Positions 42,964-51,929 are shown, counted from the first letter of the stretch. The stretch is DNA of 64,000 bases from CAVYPR01 sp963770505 (GCA_963770505.1 CAVYPR010000001.1:248001-312000); one strand, 5' to 3'. The notes: a model not told the origin generated them from the sequence alone. A program made the numbers and translations.

Positions 42964-43722
42964 TCAGAGGGGCAACTCTTTCTGCAGGAGGCCGGTACCC
43001 GAGCCCCGACCGGAGAGGATCCAGATCCATTCGACAGCGTCCATGGTGAGCTCTTCGCTCCCAGTGCCACTGACATAAGTTCCGCCCGCGGGGCCGTCGA
43101 GGTGCAAGGTGATCGAGAGGTTATACAGCTTCGTCCACTCTGACACCATGTCTTCGATCAGCCGGCCATCGTGTTCCGGGGTGAGCACCGGCTGAAGACC
43201 CACCGCCCTGCAGGTGTCGATCCGGTGCATCCACGTGTCGCGCGTGTAGACGCGGTCCATCAGGTACGAGCCCATGGGTTTCTTTCCGATGATGGGGCCA
43301 AAATCCAGCGGGATGGGCCGCATGAACGGGGGAAAGCGGCGGCGGGCCCTGAGGGCTTTGGGCCACGTGGCTTTCCACCGAACAACGAGCGCCTCGGTCC
43401 CCAGATGCTCCCGCTCCTCGACCTGTACCTCGTTCATCCCGTGGACGAAGTGATCGTAACCTTTCAATTCGGCCCGTTTCTTGCCGGCCCGCATGTCCTT
43501 GATGAACACGCGAAAGGACGCGTTGCTCTCGGCGAAGCCAAGCACATGTTGGGTGAGCTGCTTGACATTCCAGTCGGTGTTGACCGTCGGGAGCGTCCAG
43601 TCTTCAGGCCGCAATTGGTCCAACATGTCCGTATAGCGTCGGTACTCCGTCTCGGCAAGTGCCATGCCCTCGTTGTGGTCGATCGGGGCTATCGCCTCCA
43701 CGCGAATTGCCGTATCTGTCAC
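42964..43722 (-). CDS. Mycothiol-dependent isomerase-like (TIGR03083/DinB fold) protein
   Basis: 252 aa from GTG 43722, GGGGAGG five bases upstream; the start overlaps the TetR stop by one base. LAETEYRRYTDMLDQLRPEDW and VNTDWNVKQLTQHVLGFAES give the TIGR03083 signature with metal-ligand His; a second site YTRDTWMHRIDTCRAVG matches the late DxxxHxxD motif. The fold is used by maleylpyruvate isomerase and mycothiol S-transferases. Co-transcribed with the TetR gene upstream, which likely controls it. Confidence 0.85.
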   Translation of the reverse strand: MTDTAIRVEAIAPIDHNEGMALAETEYRRYTDMLDQLRPEDWTLPTVNTDWNVKQLTQHVLGFAESNASFRVFIKDMRAGKKRAELKGYDHFVHGMNEVQVEEREHLGTEALVVRWKATWPKALRARRRFPPFMRPIPLDFGPIIGKKPMGSYLMDRVYTRDTWMHRIDTCRAVGLQPVLTPEHDGRLIEDMVSEWTKLYNLSITLHLDGPAGGTYVSGTGSEELTMDAVEWIWILSGRGSGTGLLQKELPL

Positions 43723-44327
43723 TATGGCCTCCCCTTCTTGTTGGCGTCGCTCACATGTTTGAGAAACATCTCCATCGCGTCGTCGACGAGGCGGACCCAA
43801 CGATCGGACCCAGGTTCGTTGGCGATCTGCTGAAACGAGAGTCCTGAGATGATCCCGGTCCACAGGTCGAAGTACTCGGGCCTGATTCCAGCCGCCGCGA
43901 GGCGCTCCTTGCCGAACTCGACTATCTGTGCGGCCACGGCATAGGTCTCGGGCGACGGCTCGAAGCCCGGGATCGTGCGCATGAACATGAGTTGGGCGCG
44001 AGCAGGGTCCTCGACCGTGAAGCCGACGAACATCCGAGCGCAGGCTCGAAGGGAATCAGGGTGGTCATCGAACTCAGGCATGGCCCGGCAACGCCTGAGG
44101 AGTTCCAGGTTCCCTTGGAGGAACATGGCGTCATAGATCGCGTGCTTGGAATCGAAGTAGGAGTACAGCGATGGTGGCTGCATGCCTACCTGCTTTGCCA
44201 GGTCACGCAGCGTCAGTGCGGCCAGGCCCTCAGCCCGTACCAACCCCCAGGCTGCATCCAGGATCTCGTTCTTGGTGGTCGCATGCCGTTCGGCACGCCT
44301 ATCTCTCACAGGGGGTACAACTGACAT
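43722..44327 (-). CDS. TetR-family regulator
   Basis: 201 aa. HTH region: ATTKNEILDAAWGLVRAEGLAALTLRDLAKQVGMQPPSLYSYFDSKHAIYD, a clear TetR N-domain. The C-terminal domain with WTGIISGLSFQQIAN resembles the TetR_C subfamily seen near stress or catabolic genes. The gene's own promoter region holds a perfect inverted repeat (44335-44351), supporting autoregulation, and it is translationally linked to the mycothiol-type gene. Confidence 0.9.
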   Translation of the reverse strand: MSVVPPVRDRRAERHATTKNEILDAAWGLVRAEGLAALTLRDLAKQVGMQPPSLYSYFDSKHAIYDAMFLQGNLELLRRCRAMPEFDDHPDSLRACARMFVGFTVEDPARAQLMFMRTIPGFEPSPETYAVAAQIVEFGKERLAAAGIRPEYFDLWTGIISGLSFQQIANEPGSDRWVRLVDDAMEMFLKHVSDANKKGRP

Positions 44328-44334
44328 GTGGGTA

Positions 44335-44351
44335 ACCTAACATAGTTAGGT
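44335..44351. promoter_or_regulatory. Inverted repeat, probable TetR operator
   Basis: ACCTAAC-ATA-GTTAGGT, perfect 7-bp arms, only 7 bp from the TetR start codon (44327). AT-rich in GC-rich surroundings. Likely bound by the adjacent regulator. Confidence 0.65.
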
Positions 44352-44387
44352 ATCACCGTCAAAGGGCTCGCTCTGTCGGACACCAAT

Positions 44388-44477
44388 CCACCGGACTTTC
44401 GGCCGGCAGAGTGAAGGTCCTGGGCGAGGCGGAGCGGTAGCTGACCCGGTCGCCACCTCCAACGGTGGGCTTTCATG
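44388..44477 (+). repeat. Dispersed repeat, copy B (first half only)
   Basis: CACCGGACTTTCGGCCGGCAG, then GGCGGAGCGGTAGCTGACCC and CACCTCCAACGGTGGGCTTTCATG align with copies A and C. The match ends at about 44477, so the second hairpin is absent. Translates TRSPPPTVGFHA in the frame shared by the others. It sits between the TetR promoter and the stop of the PhyH gene. Confidence 0.65.
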
Positions 44478-44491
44478 CGGCCGCAGCCATG

Positions 44492-45367
44492 TCAGCGGTT
44501 GATCTGCGCCACCCGGTAGGGCTCCAGGTCGATGCCCGGATACCGCGCCGCCACGCCCTCGAGAGTGGACTGGTTCCAGTACGGATCTCCCGGCCGGGGC
44601 CAGCCAAAGAGGTCGCGCTGGCGCACGCTGCACTGCGGGATGAACTTGGCCCAGCGCTCGGGCGACTGCTTCGGCCACGCCATCTTGCCGCCCCACGTCG
44701 TGCCGCGGACCTGGAAGTCGGCGAGCAGCGAGAACCGCGCCCGGCCAGGCGCGCCGAAGTCCGACCCGCGGTGGAGGATGTCGGTCCGGTACATCAGCAG
44801 TGACCCCGCCGGTCCGACGCAGCGCACCTCGCGCTCGGCCAGCGAACCGAGCGGCAGGTAGAGCGGGGAGAATGGGACGTCCCTTCCGTCGTCGTAGGGG
44901 ACGATCACGGTTGGCCCGTCGTCCTCCGTGACGTCCGACAGGTAGACGAACGTCGTGATCTGCTGATAGTGGGTCTCGGGTCGTGGCACGACGAGGCTGT
45001 GGCTGCCGTAGTCGCGGTGAAGCGGCTGATCGTAACTGACGGCCCCGGCGTACTTGCCCCACAGCTCGACCTTGTAGAGGTGCAGTTCGGCCGTCTGCAG
45101 GTAGCGCTCGACCGCATCGATGAGATCGGGGTGCACGGCCAAGCCGTTCAGGTCCCACGAGCGGTACGGGAACTCGAGGACGCCGGCGAACTGGCTGGTG
45201 GCAAAGTGGCCGTGTGCCCCCGGATCCGCGAAGTAGTCCTCGGGTGGCGGGAAATGTAGCCATAGCGCTCTTTGAGCAGCAGCGAGCTCGGTGGCACCGA
45301 GGAAGCCCTCCATGAGGGAGAAGCCACGAGCCCGCAACTCGTCGAGGTTGGCGTCGGGAACCCGCAT
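44492..45367 (-). CDS. Phytanoyl-CoA dioxygenase (PhyH)-family protein
   Basis: 291 aa from ATG 45367; upstream in-frame sequence is not conserved-looking. Iron site HRDYGSHS (HxD) and distal His in TDILHRGSDFG, with 2-oxoglutarate Arg likely RARFSLLADF. A Fe(II)/2OG dioxygenase of the PhyH family, hydroxylating a small molecule or acyl chain. C-terminal WPRPGDPYWNQSTL is typical. The gene is divergent from the YtcJ-type amidohydrolase (263 bp apart), possibly a joint pathway. Confidence 0.88.
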   Translation of the reverse strand: MRVPDANLDELRARGFSLMEGFLGATELAAAQRALWLHFPPPEDYFADPGAHGHFATSQFAGVLEFPYRSWDLNGLAVHPDLIDAVERYLQTAELHLYKVELWGKYAGAVSYDQPLHRDYGSHSLVVPRPETHYQQITTFVYLSDVTEDDGPTVIVPYDDGRDVPFSPLYLPLGSLAEREVRCVGPAGSLLMYRTDILHRGSDFGAPGRARFSLLADFQVRGTTWGGKMAWPKQSPERWAKFIPQCSVRQRDLFGWPRPGDPYWNQSTLEGVAARYPGIDLEPYRVAQINR

Positions 45368-45630
45368 CGAGGGCACCCTATGCCGGGCGGCACCCGAGCG
45401 AGCGGCCTCCCGCAGTGGGATCTGTGGTACGACGCCGTGTGCCCCACCTCGAGGGAGCCCAGAGGGGAGCGGTATGGTCCAGTCCACGTCCAGCCTCGTG
45501 GGCCTCGCTCCCATTCGCCCGCCGCCGGTTGCCCCGGCCAGAGACTCCTTTTCCTGCATCGCAAGCGGGGGATCGGAGCCTTTGGGCACGGCCGCGCCAC
45601 ACCCGCGACGCTCGAATTCGTTGGCGCCCG

Positions 45631-47238
45631 ATGCGTAACTCAGAGATGACGATGCAGGTGCTGGCCGCGGAGCGCATCCTCACCATGGATCCGACCCATC
45701 CCGAGGCTGAGGTCGTCGTGATCGACGGCGAGCGGATCCTGGACGTCGGCGAGCGCGACCTGGTCCGACGGTACTCCCACGCCAACCTCGTCGACCTTGG
45801 CGAGGCAACGGTGGTGCCAGGGTTCATCGACGCCCACTACCACCTCTGCCTGGATGCGCTGCATCCTCGCTGGGCCGACCTGCGCGCAGTCAACGACGGT
45901 CAGGGACTGGTTGAGGCCATGGTGGACCAGGCGGCGACGGAGACCGAAGCCGATTGGGTCCGGGGGGTGGGCTGGAGCGACCTCGAGAGCGGGTACCAGC
46001 CGACCTGCCAGGACCTCGACGCGATGGGTCTCGAACGCCCGGTCATTGCCGTCCACTACAGCTACCACCAGTGCGTCGTGTCCTCGGCCGGCCTCGACGC
46101 CCTGGGTATCACGGCCGCCACCCCCGACCCGCCGGGCGGGAGCATCGGGCGCTTCGCCGACGGTTCGCCCAACGGCCTCCTGGTGGAGCGGGCCTTCAGC
46201 GAGGCCCAGGCGCGATCGATGGCCCCCTACCTCGATCCGGACCGCTGGGCTGACCTCATCGTGGCTGCGGCCCGCCGTCTTGTCGCCGACGGGATCACCT
46301 GCGTACACGACGCCGCGTGTCCCCCATCAGCTGAGGCCGTCTACGGGGACCTTGTCCGCCTCGGGAGACTGCCGCTGGGAGTGGTGGCGATGCCGCACCC
46401 CTCGGCCCTGCTCGCCCCTCTCGACGAGTCGCGACTCGAGGGGGCGGTGACCGGGGAGGGGGACCACCACCTGGCCGTGGGACCGATCAAGCTCTTTGCC
46501 GACGGCGGCGTGCTGCCGGCGATCACAGGGACCTGGCACGGCCAGAGGATGAGCATGGGTCTCGTGTTCGAGGGCCTGGCGGACCAGGTGCGCGTGGCGG
46601 TCGAAAGGGGGTTCCGCGTCGCCGTGCATGCCATCGGCAATGCCGGCGTGGCCAGCGCTCTCGATGCCTTCGAGGCCGCGGCCCGGGCCCGGCCCGACGC
46701 CGACCACCGCTTTCGGATCGAGCATGCATCCCTGCTACAGGGGTCCCAGGCCAGTCGGATGGCCGATCTCGGCGTGGTAGGTGTAGTGCAGCCCGGCTTT
46801 CTCCATCACATGGGAGGAGCGGTGGAAGGCTTCACACCCGACGACATGACCTGGATGCCCTTCGGGGATATGCAGTCGGCCGGCGTCGTGCTCGCCGCCT
46901 CGTCGGACGCCCCCTGCGCCTTCTCCGCCCCAGTCCTGACCTCGGCCCGAGGCACCACCCGACTCACCTCCAAGGGCACGGTCCTTGGCCCCGAGCAGTC
47001 GGTGCCCTACGAGTCGTGGTTGCGCGCGTACACGGAGGGTGCCGCCTACGCCGGCGGCCAGGAGGGCGAGCGGGGGCGCATCGCCAGGGGACTCGTGGCC
47101 GACCTGGTCGCTCTGGAAGGACCGCTCGACGCTGCCTGCCCGCCAAGGGTGGCCGAAACCTGGGCCGCGGGCCAACGGGTCTATCGCGCACCGCGCCGTG
47201 GTGTAGACCTCCCGGCGGAGCCAGGAGAGGGGACGTGA
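45631..47238 (+). CDS. YtcJ-type amidohydrolase
   Basis: 535 aa from ATG 45631; ATGs at 45646 and 45652 are equally possible. Metal site FIDAHYHLCLD (HxH), followed by IEHASLLQG and the catalytic SSDAPCAFS segment. This is the amidohydrolase-3 family, which contains N-substituted formamide deformylases and related enzymes; substrate unknown. Stop overlaps the next start as GTGA, so it forms an operon with the SDR and GNAT genes. Confidence 0.88.
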   Translation: MRNSEMTMQVLAAERILTMDPTHPEAEVVVIDGERILDVGERDLVRRYSHANLVDLGEATVVPGFIDAHYHLCLDALHPRWADLRAVNDGQGLVEAMVDQAATETEADWVRGVGWSDLESGYQPTCQDLDAMGLERPVIAVHYSYHQCVVSSAGLDALGITAATPDPPGGSIGRFADGSPNGLLVERAFSEAQARSMAPYLDPDRWADLIVAAARRLVADGITCVHDAACPPSAEAVYGDLVRLGRLPLGVVAMPHPSALLAPLDESRLEGAVTGEGDHHLAVGPIKLFADGGVLPAITGTWHGQRMSMGLVFEGLADQVRVAVERGFRVAVHAIGNAGVASALDAFEAAARARPDADHRFRIEHASLLQGSQASRMADLGVVGVVQPGFLHHMGGAVEGFTPDDMTWMPFGDMQSAGVVLAASSDAPCAFSAPVLTSARGTTRLTSKGTVLGPEQSVPYESWLRAYTEGAAYAGGQEGERGRIARGLVADLVALEGPLDAACPPRVAETWAAGQRVYRAPRRGVDLPAEPGEGT

Positions 47239-48041
47239 CCGAAACCGTCAAGCCATGGCGTGGGCAACGGGTGCTGGTGACCGGGGCCTCGTCGGGGATC
47301 GGAGCCGCCATCGCCCGCGACCTGGCCGCCCAGGGAGCCACGGTCGGCCTGGTGGCCCGACGAGAGGGACTACTGGAGCGGGTCCTGGCCGACTGCCGAG
47401 CGGACGCTCCTTCCTCGGTTGCCTTGCCCTTCGACCTAACCAACCTCGACGGTCTCGAGACGTTGGTCCGTCGGGCCGAGACGGAGTTGGGCGGGATCGA
47501 CGTGCTCGTCAACAACGCCGGAGTGACGTACGCCGGTCCGGCGGTGTCGGCACCACTGGACGATCTTGAGGCCCAGCTGCGGATCAACTACCTGTCGCCG
47601 GTCCTTCTCACCCAGCTGGTCGTCTCAGCCATGACCGCGCGGGGATCGGGTCGGGTGGCCGTTGTCTCGTCGATGGCCGCCCGTACCTCGCCCCCGGGTG
47701 AGGCGGCCTACGCGTCTGCCAAGTCCGCGCTCAGCACGTATGTCGAAGCGCTCGCCGGCGAGCTGTGGGGTGGACCAGTCCGCTTCCACCTGGTCTTTCC
47801 CGCTTTGATCGACCTGACCGAGGGGGTCGACGGGGACGACGAGCTCGCTCGGAGCTCCAACGGCGCCACCCCGATCCCCGCCCCTGTAGCGGCGAGGGCC
47901 ATCCGGCGCCAGCTCGAGCGTGGCGAGTTCGAGCTTTACATCCCCGAGACCATGCGAACCTTTGTCGCCCGGCGAGGCCGGGATGTGGCCGGCGGGATCG
48001 AGTTCATGGCCACGTTGTTCCGGGAAGGGCGCCTCCATTGA
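47235..48041 (+). CDS. Short-chain dehydrogenase/reductase
   Basis: 268 aa from GTG 47235 within the GTGA overlap. NAD(P) motif VLVTGASSGIGAAIARDLA, NNAGVTYAG, catalytic SSMAARTSPPGEAAYASAKSA with the Tyr-x-x-x-Lys, and a hydrophobic C-terminus of the fatty-acyl reductase-like SDR type (IRRQLERGEFELYIPETM). Second gene of the YtcJ-SDR-GNAT unit. Confidence 0.9.
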   Translation: MTETVKPWRGQRVLVTGASSGIGAAIARDLAAQGATVGLVARREGLLERVLADCRADAPSSVALPFDLTNLDGLETLVRRAETELGGIDVLVNNAGVTYAGPAVSAPLDDLEAQLRINYLSPVLLTQLVVSAMTARGSGRVAVVSSMAARTSPPGEAAYASAKSALSTYVEALAGELWGGPVRFHLVFPALIDLTEGVDGDDELARSSNGATPIPAPVAARAIRRQLERGEFELYIPETMRTFVARRGRDVAGGIEFMATLFREGRLH

Positions 48042-48673
48042 CGGTGCGGCGCATGGTTGCCGACGACCGTTCCCGAGCCGTGGTGGCCCTCGCCCGAGCC
48101 TTCCAGGACGACCCGGTTCTTACGTTCTTGGTCCCCGACCCGCTCAGCCAGGCCCGGGCGGCATTGACGTTCATGGCCGCGCCGGTCATCGACGCCGAGA
48201 AGTACCACGAGGTCTGGACGGCGTCGGTTGACAACGCGCTTGTGGGCGCTGCCGTTTGGCTTCCACCGGGCACGTACCCTCGAGGTGTACGACGAGAAGC
48301 GTTGAGCGTGCTGCGCGAGATCCGTTCCATGCACCGCATCGGATCCCGGATAGCGCCCAGCCTCCGCCTCTATGGGCAGATCGACCGGGTCCACAAGCGC
48401 ATGGACGTGCCTCACTGGTATCTGGTCCTTCTCGGGTGCGATCCAGCCTGGCAGCGACAGGGCCACGGTTCGGCCCTCTTGGCCCCGGTGCTGCAGCGGG
48501 CCGACGAAGATGGAACCCCGGCTTATCTCGAAACGCAGAAGCAGGAGAATCTGCCCTGGTACCGCCGGCACGGATTCGAGGTCGTGCAGGAGATTACCGC
48601 CCGTGGGTGTCCGAGGATGTGGGCCATGCGTCGAGATCCCCGGGAACCAGATTCCACGTCTCGGGTGCCGTGA
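48038..48673 (+). CDS. GNAT-family N-acetyltransferase
   Basis: 211 aa from TTG 48038, overlapping the SDR stop as TTGA. The acetyl-CoA loop LGCDPAWQRQGHGSALLAPVL contains the RQGHG signature, and YLETQKQENLPWYRRHGFEV the substrate strand. N-terminal MVADDRSRAVVALARAFQDDPVLTFL is typical of this GNAT subgroup. Acceptor amine unknown. Third gene of a tightly overlapped operon. Confidence 0.87.
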   Translation: MTVRRMVADDRSRAVVALARAFQDDPVLTFLVPDPLSQARAALTFMAAPVIDAEKYHEVWTASVDNALVGAAVWLPPGTYPRGVRREALSVLREIRSMHRIGSRIAPSLRLYGQIDRVHKRMDVPHWYLVLLGCDPAWQRQGHGSALLAPVLQRADEDGTPAYLETQKQENLPWYRRHGFEVVQEITARGCPRMWAMRRDPREPDSTSRVP

Positions 48674-48746
48674 GACCTCTTCATGGATCCCGCACGCATC
48701 ATGGGACTCCAGGCGCTGACGGTCAGTAGCTAATTAGATTGGGTGG

Positions 48747-49229
48747 ATGGCCGACGACCCGAGGGAAGCTGGGGGGGAGCGCAAGAGCCGCAGCGAGATC
48801 GAGGCGGCGTTCGCTCACTACCAAACGGTGGCGGCCGAGGCCGGCCGAAGCGGCGACTGGAACCCGTGGGCCGACCTCTTCACCGAGGAAGCGACTTACG
48901 TCGAGCACCTGTACGGGACGATGCAGGGCCGGGAAGCGATTCGTTCGTGGATCACCGAGACGATGTCAACGTTCCCGGGCAGCGACATGCCGGAGTTCCC
49001 CATCGGCTGGTCGGTGATTGACGAGGAAAAGGGCTGGGTCATCTGTCAGGTATGGAATCGTATGGCCGATCCCGGCGACGGGAGCGTTTACCAGGCCTAC
49101 AACCTCACCGTGCTGCACTACGCAGGCGACGGGCGTTGGTCCTACGAGGAGGACGTGTACAACCCCGCCCACTTCGTCTCGATGATCGAGGGGTGGGAGC
49201 GTCGCAGGGCCGAGCTACGTCGTACGTGA
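48747..49229 (+). CDS. SnoaL/NTF2-like protein
   Basis: 160 aa from ATG 48747. Helix IEAAFAHYQTVAAEAGRSGDW, NPWADLFTEEATYVEHLYGTMQGREAIRSW, then GWVICQVWNRMADPGDGSVY and DGRWSYEEDVYNPAHFVSMI: a full cone-shaped NTF2 fold. Similar in type to 38640 but not closely alike. Likely a small enzyme or binding protein of the local catabolic set. Confidence 0.85.
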   Translation: MADDPREAGGERKSRSEIEAAFAHYQTVAAEAGRSGDWNPWADLFTEEATYVEHLYGTMQGREAIRSWITETMSTFPGSDMPEFPIGWSVIDEEKGWVICQVWNRMADPGDGSVYQAYNLTVLHYAGDGRWSYEEDVYNPAHFVSMIEGWERRRAELRRT

Positions 49230-49287
49230 CCAGGTACTTGCTCATCGCCTGACGCCCTAACCGCGGGCACGCACTTCGTCGAATGGC

Positions 49288-49490
49288 AAACGGCCGGCCT
49301 CTCGGCCGGCAGTTTGAACACCCAAGGGGGGCGGAACAGTCGACGACCCGCTCTCTCCCTCCAATGGTGGGCTCTCATGAGCAGTTGGGTCGTTCATTCA
49401 CGAACACCCACGTGTGGGGTGTTCATGAGATCGCCTGGCGCGGATATGTGGCGCTGACTGAGGGACGTCCCCACGGGTTACGGGCAGGTG
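49288..49490 (+). repeat. Dispersed repeat, copy C (~200 bp)
   Basis: Hairpin GCCGGCC-TCTC-GGCCGGC (49293-49310), block GGGGCGGAACAGTCGACGAC...CTCCAATGGTGGGCTCTCAT, then a strong inverted repeat TCACGAACACCCAC-GTG-TGGGGTGTTCATGA (49398-49427) and a GGGACGTCCC palindrome. Corresponds over its full length to copy A. It lies just before the methyltransferase start at 49508 and forms that gene's leader. Confidence 0.7.
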
Positions 49491-49507
49491 CCTCCACCAT
49501 CCTACGT

Positions 49508-50272
49508 ATGCTCGGAACGGTGAAGGTCGATTACGAGGGACGGATGGCGAGGGTTTACGACGCCGGCCGGACTCTCGACGAGGAGACCCTCGGCACCTGG
49601 ATGCGTGCTGCGTCGCACCATCTGCGACCTGAACCCAAGTTGGTCCTGGATCTCGGAGCGGGCACGGGGCGCTTCTCTGGGTCTTTGGCGGCGTCTCTTA
49701 AGTGCTGTGTCGTCGCGGTTGAGCCGGCCCAGAGCATGCGCAGCCAAGCACTCCATCGGGTGGCCGGGTCGCCAGTTCATGTCGTCGCCGGCGAGGCCCT
49801 GGCCATTCCTTTGAAATCGGGCTCGGCGCATGGCGTATGGGCTTCCCAAGTGCTCCACCATGTCAAGCCCTTAGTCGACGCCGCCCGCGAGATGGCACGC
49901 GTCCTCGAACCAGGTGGCCGCCTTCTCGTGAGGGGTATGTACGGCTTCCTGGTCGAGCAGATGCCGTTGGTTGAGTTTTTTCCTCGAATTCCGGAGGTTG
50001 CCGCAGCTCACTTCCCCTCGTGGGAGGACATGCGGCGCGACCTCGAGACCGGTGGCTTCACGCTCGTGGCGGATGAGTGCATCCGGCAAACGATCGCCGG
50101 AAGCCTGGCTGAGCTCCACACCCGCGTTGCTCATCGCGCCGACAGCGCGCTCGAGCTCCTGAACGACGACGAGTTCGACCAAGGATTGCAGGCGTTGGCT
50201 CGCACCGCTCGGGAGCGACCGGCCGCTCCGGTGACCGAGGAGCTGAACCTCTTCGTCTTTGAGCTTCACTGA
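49508..50272 (+). CDS. Class I SAM methyltransferase (Methyltransf_11-like)
   Basis: 254 aa from ATG 49508 (MLGTVKVDYEGRMARVYDAG); in-frame sequence upstream is repeat copy C, not protein. Motif I LVLDLGAGTGRFSGSLA, acidic residue in VAVEPAQSMRSQAL, motif IV GVWASQVLHHVKPLVDAA and VLEPGGRLLVRGM are all present. A UbiE/Coq5-like small-molecule methyltransferase; substrate unknown. Confidence 0.88.
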   Translation: MLGTVKVDYEGRMARVYDAGRTLDEETLGTWMRAASHHLRPEPKLVLDLGAGTGRFSGSLAASLKCCVVAVEPAQSMRSQALHRVAGSPVHVVAGEALAIPLKSGSAHGVWASQVLHHVKPLVDAAREMARVLEPGGRLLVRGMYGFLVEQMPLVEFFPRIPEVAAAHFPSWEDMRRDLETGGFTLVADECIRQTIAGSLAELHTRVAHRADSALELLNDDEFDQGLQALARTARERPAAPVTEELNLFVFELH

Positions 50273-50375
50273 GCGCTGATCTGACGATTGCGTGCCGATC
50301 GCAGTGGGACCCTGACGAGGCTGAAATATCAACCGCTCGGAATCACCAACGGGCTGCAGATGCTCTCGCCACGGT

Positions 50376-51929
50376 TCAGACTGCCACTCGTCCGAGCCGG
50401 TCCAGGACATTGGCCGTGATGCGCGCCACATCGGGGTTCGGATCGGGATCAAGCCCCCGCGCCCAGTCGGTGCAACCGCAGGTGAAGGTGGTGCCGCCTC
50501 CCGGTCGCGTGAAAACGCCCATCACCGCGTTACCGGCTGCGAGCTTCGCGACATTCGCCGGGGACCAATCGCCGAAGAGCCGCATGGCAACGTATTCGAT
50601 GTCGGCTGGCATCGTCTCCGAGGGACGTTGGCGAGGAGGCATTTCGGGAGTCGCCGCGAGCCCCGACCACAGGTGCGCAGGCGAGGTGGCCAAGATCACC
50701 ATGTCCCGGGGCGTGCCGTCCTCCCCGGTGGGAAGCGGGAGGTTGTTCTCGAGGGTCAAGGCACACCCATCGGCCTCGTAGCCAACCACCACATGATCGG
50801 TGCCAAGCTGGTCGCCGTAGCGCAGGCTGGTTCCCTCGAATACCCAGTGGTCTGGTCGCCAGACGGTGTAACCCCCTGACCCACGAGGCACGCCATACCC
50901 GAAACGCACGTAACCGCCGCGGGTGAAACTCACGCCCGTGAGGTGGTTCTCCGGACGATCGATCATCGGATCGGACCACAGGCCAGTCATCCGACGTTCG
51001 TCGGGGGTGCCGACGACGGGGTCGCTATATGGACCCATGAACTTGTAGGAGGTCATCTTCGCGATGTCGGGGTCGAAGCGAACCTGCCAACACACGTTGT
51101 TGCCGCTGAAGAAGGCGACGTTGCCGCCCGAGTTCACGAACTCCTCGACCGCGTCGCGCATCTCCCACGACCAGTACTCGTCGTGGCCCACCGACAACAT
51201 CGCCTTGTACTGGGCCAGACACAGCGGGTCAGCGTGCAGGTCGGTCGAGGTGGCCACGTCGACGGCGTAGCCCTGGGACTCTGCCCACCGCAGGAAGGGA
51301 CCCTCCCAGTTCGACCAGCCCGCCTCGGCCACCCACGGGCTGAGGTCGTGCGCTTCGATCTCGTTGAGCCGGCGTGTGCCATTCACGTCGACGTCGTCGA
51401 TGGTGCCACGACCGGGGCCGATGGTGTGGGCGTGTCGGAGGTACGCGCCTGCGGGTCGCCGCACAAAGCCGTTGCCCCAAGGACGTCGCAGGCTCGATTC
51501 GACCGCGCCGGTGTAGAGGTTCAAGCCGCCCCAGTCGTTGTACGCCGCGGCGGTCGCGGTGGCCATAACCAGGAGATAGGGAGCACGACGGCCCAGGGCC
51601 GCACGGACGGCAAAACAGGTCTGACGCGACGGCGAGCCGTCTGAGGGGATGAGGTCGACCTCGTAGCACCCCGAGCGCCAGTCTTCGCCGACGGGGACCT
51701 CCACGCTGACCGGCCAGCCGCAACCGTTCTGCGCTGCGTCGTCGGGTATGGGGTGGTCGGAGGCCTCCATGTCATGGCGGCTCCAGACCACCTCACGGAT
51801 CGCTCCGAGGCGTGCCACCTCGATCGAGAAACGACCGCGGCCAGCGCAACACAGGCCGACCGACTCGCCGGGCATTGCACTTGTGCGGCTGGCATAGCCC
51901 TCGACGGCTCCCATCTTGCCCGTGACCAT
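50376..51929 (-). CDS. N,N-dimethylformamidase large-subunit-like protein
   Basis: 517 aa from ATG 51929 (ATG 51914 is also possible). NDWGGLNLYTGAVESSLRRP, LRHAHTIGPGRG, LSVGHDEYWSWEMRDAVEEF, FFSGNNVCWQVRF and GVPRGSGGYTVWRPDHWVFEG are characteristic of the dimethylformamidase beta-subunit-like C-terminal family. In true DMFases a small subunit gene is adjacent; none is seen here. N-terminal PGESVGLCCAGRGRF... forms a beta-sandwich. Likely hydrolase of amides, or a structural relative. Confidence 0.8.
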   Translation of the reverse strand: MVTGKMGAVEGYASRTSAMPGESVGLCCAGRGRFSIEVARLGAIREVVWSRHDMEASDHPIPDDAAQNGCGWPVSVEVPVGEDWRSGCYEVDLIPSDGSPSRQTCFAVRAALGRRAPYLLVMATATAAAYNDWGGLNLYTGAVESSLRRPWGNGFVRRPAGAYLRHAHTIGPGRGTIDDVDVNGTRRLNEIEAHDLSPWVAEAGWSNWEGPFLRWAESQGYAVDVATSTDLHADPLCLAQYKAMLSVGHDEYWSWEMRDAVEEFVNSGGNVAFFSGNNVCWQVRFDPDIAKMTSYKFMGPYSDPVVGTPDERRMTGLWSDPMIDRPENHLTGVSFTRGGYVRFGYGVPRGSGGYTVWRPDHWVFEGTSLRYGDQLGTDHVVVGYEADGCALTLENNLPLPTGEDGTPRDMVILATSPAHLWSGLAATPEMPPRQRPSETMPADIEYVAMRLFGDWSPANVAKLAAGNAVMGVFTRPGGGTTFTCGCTDWARGLDPDPNPDVARITANVLDRLGRVAV

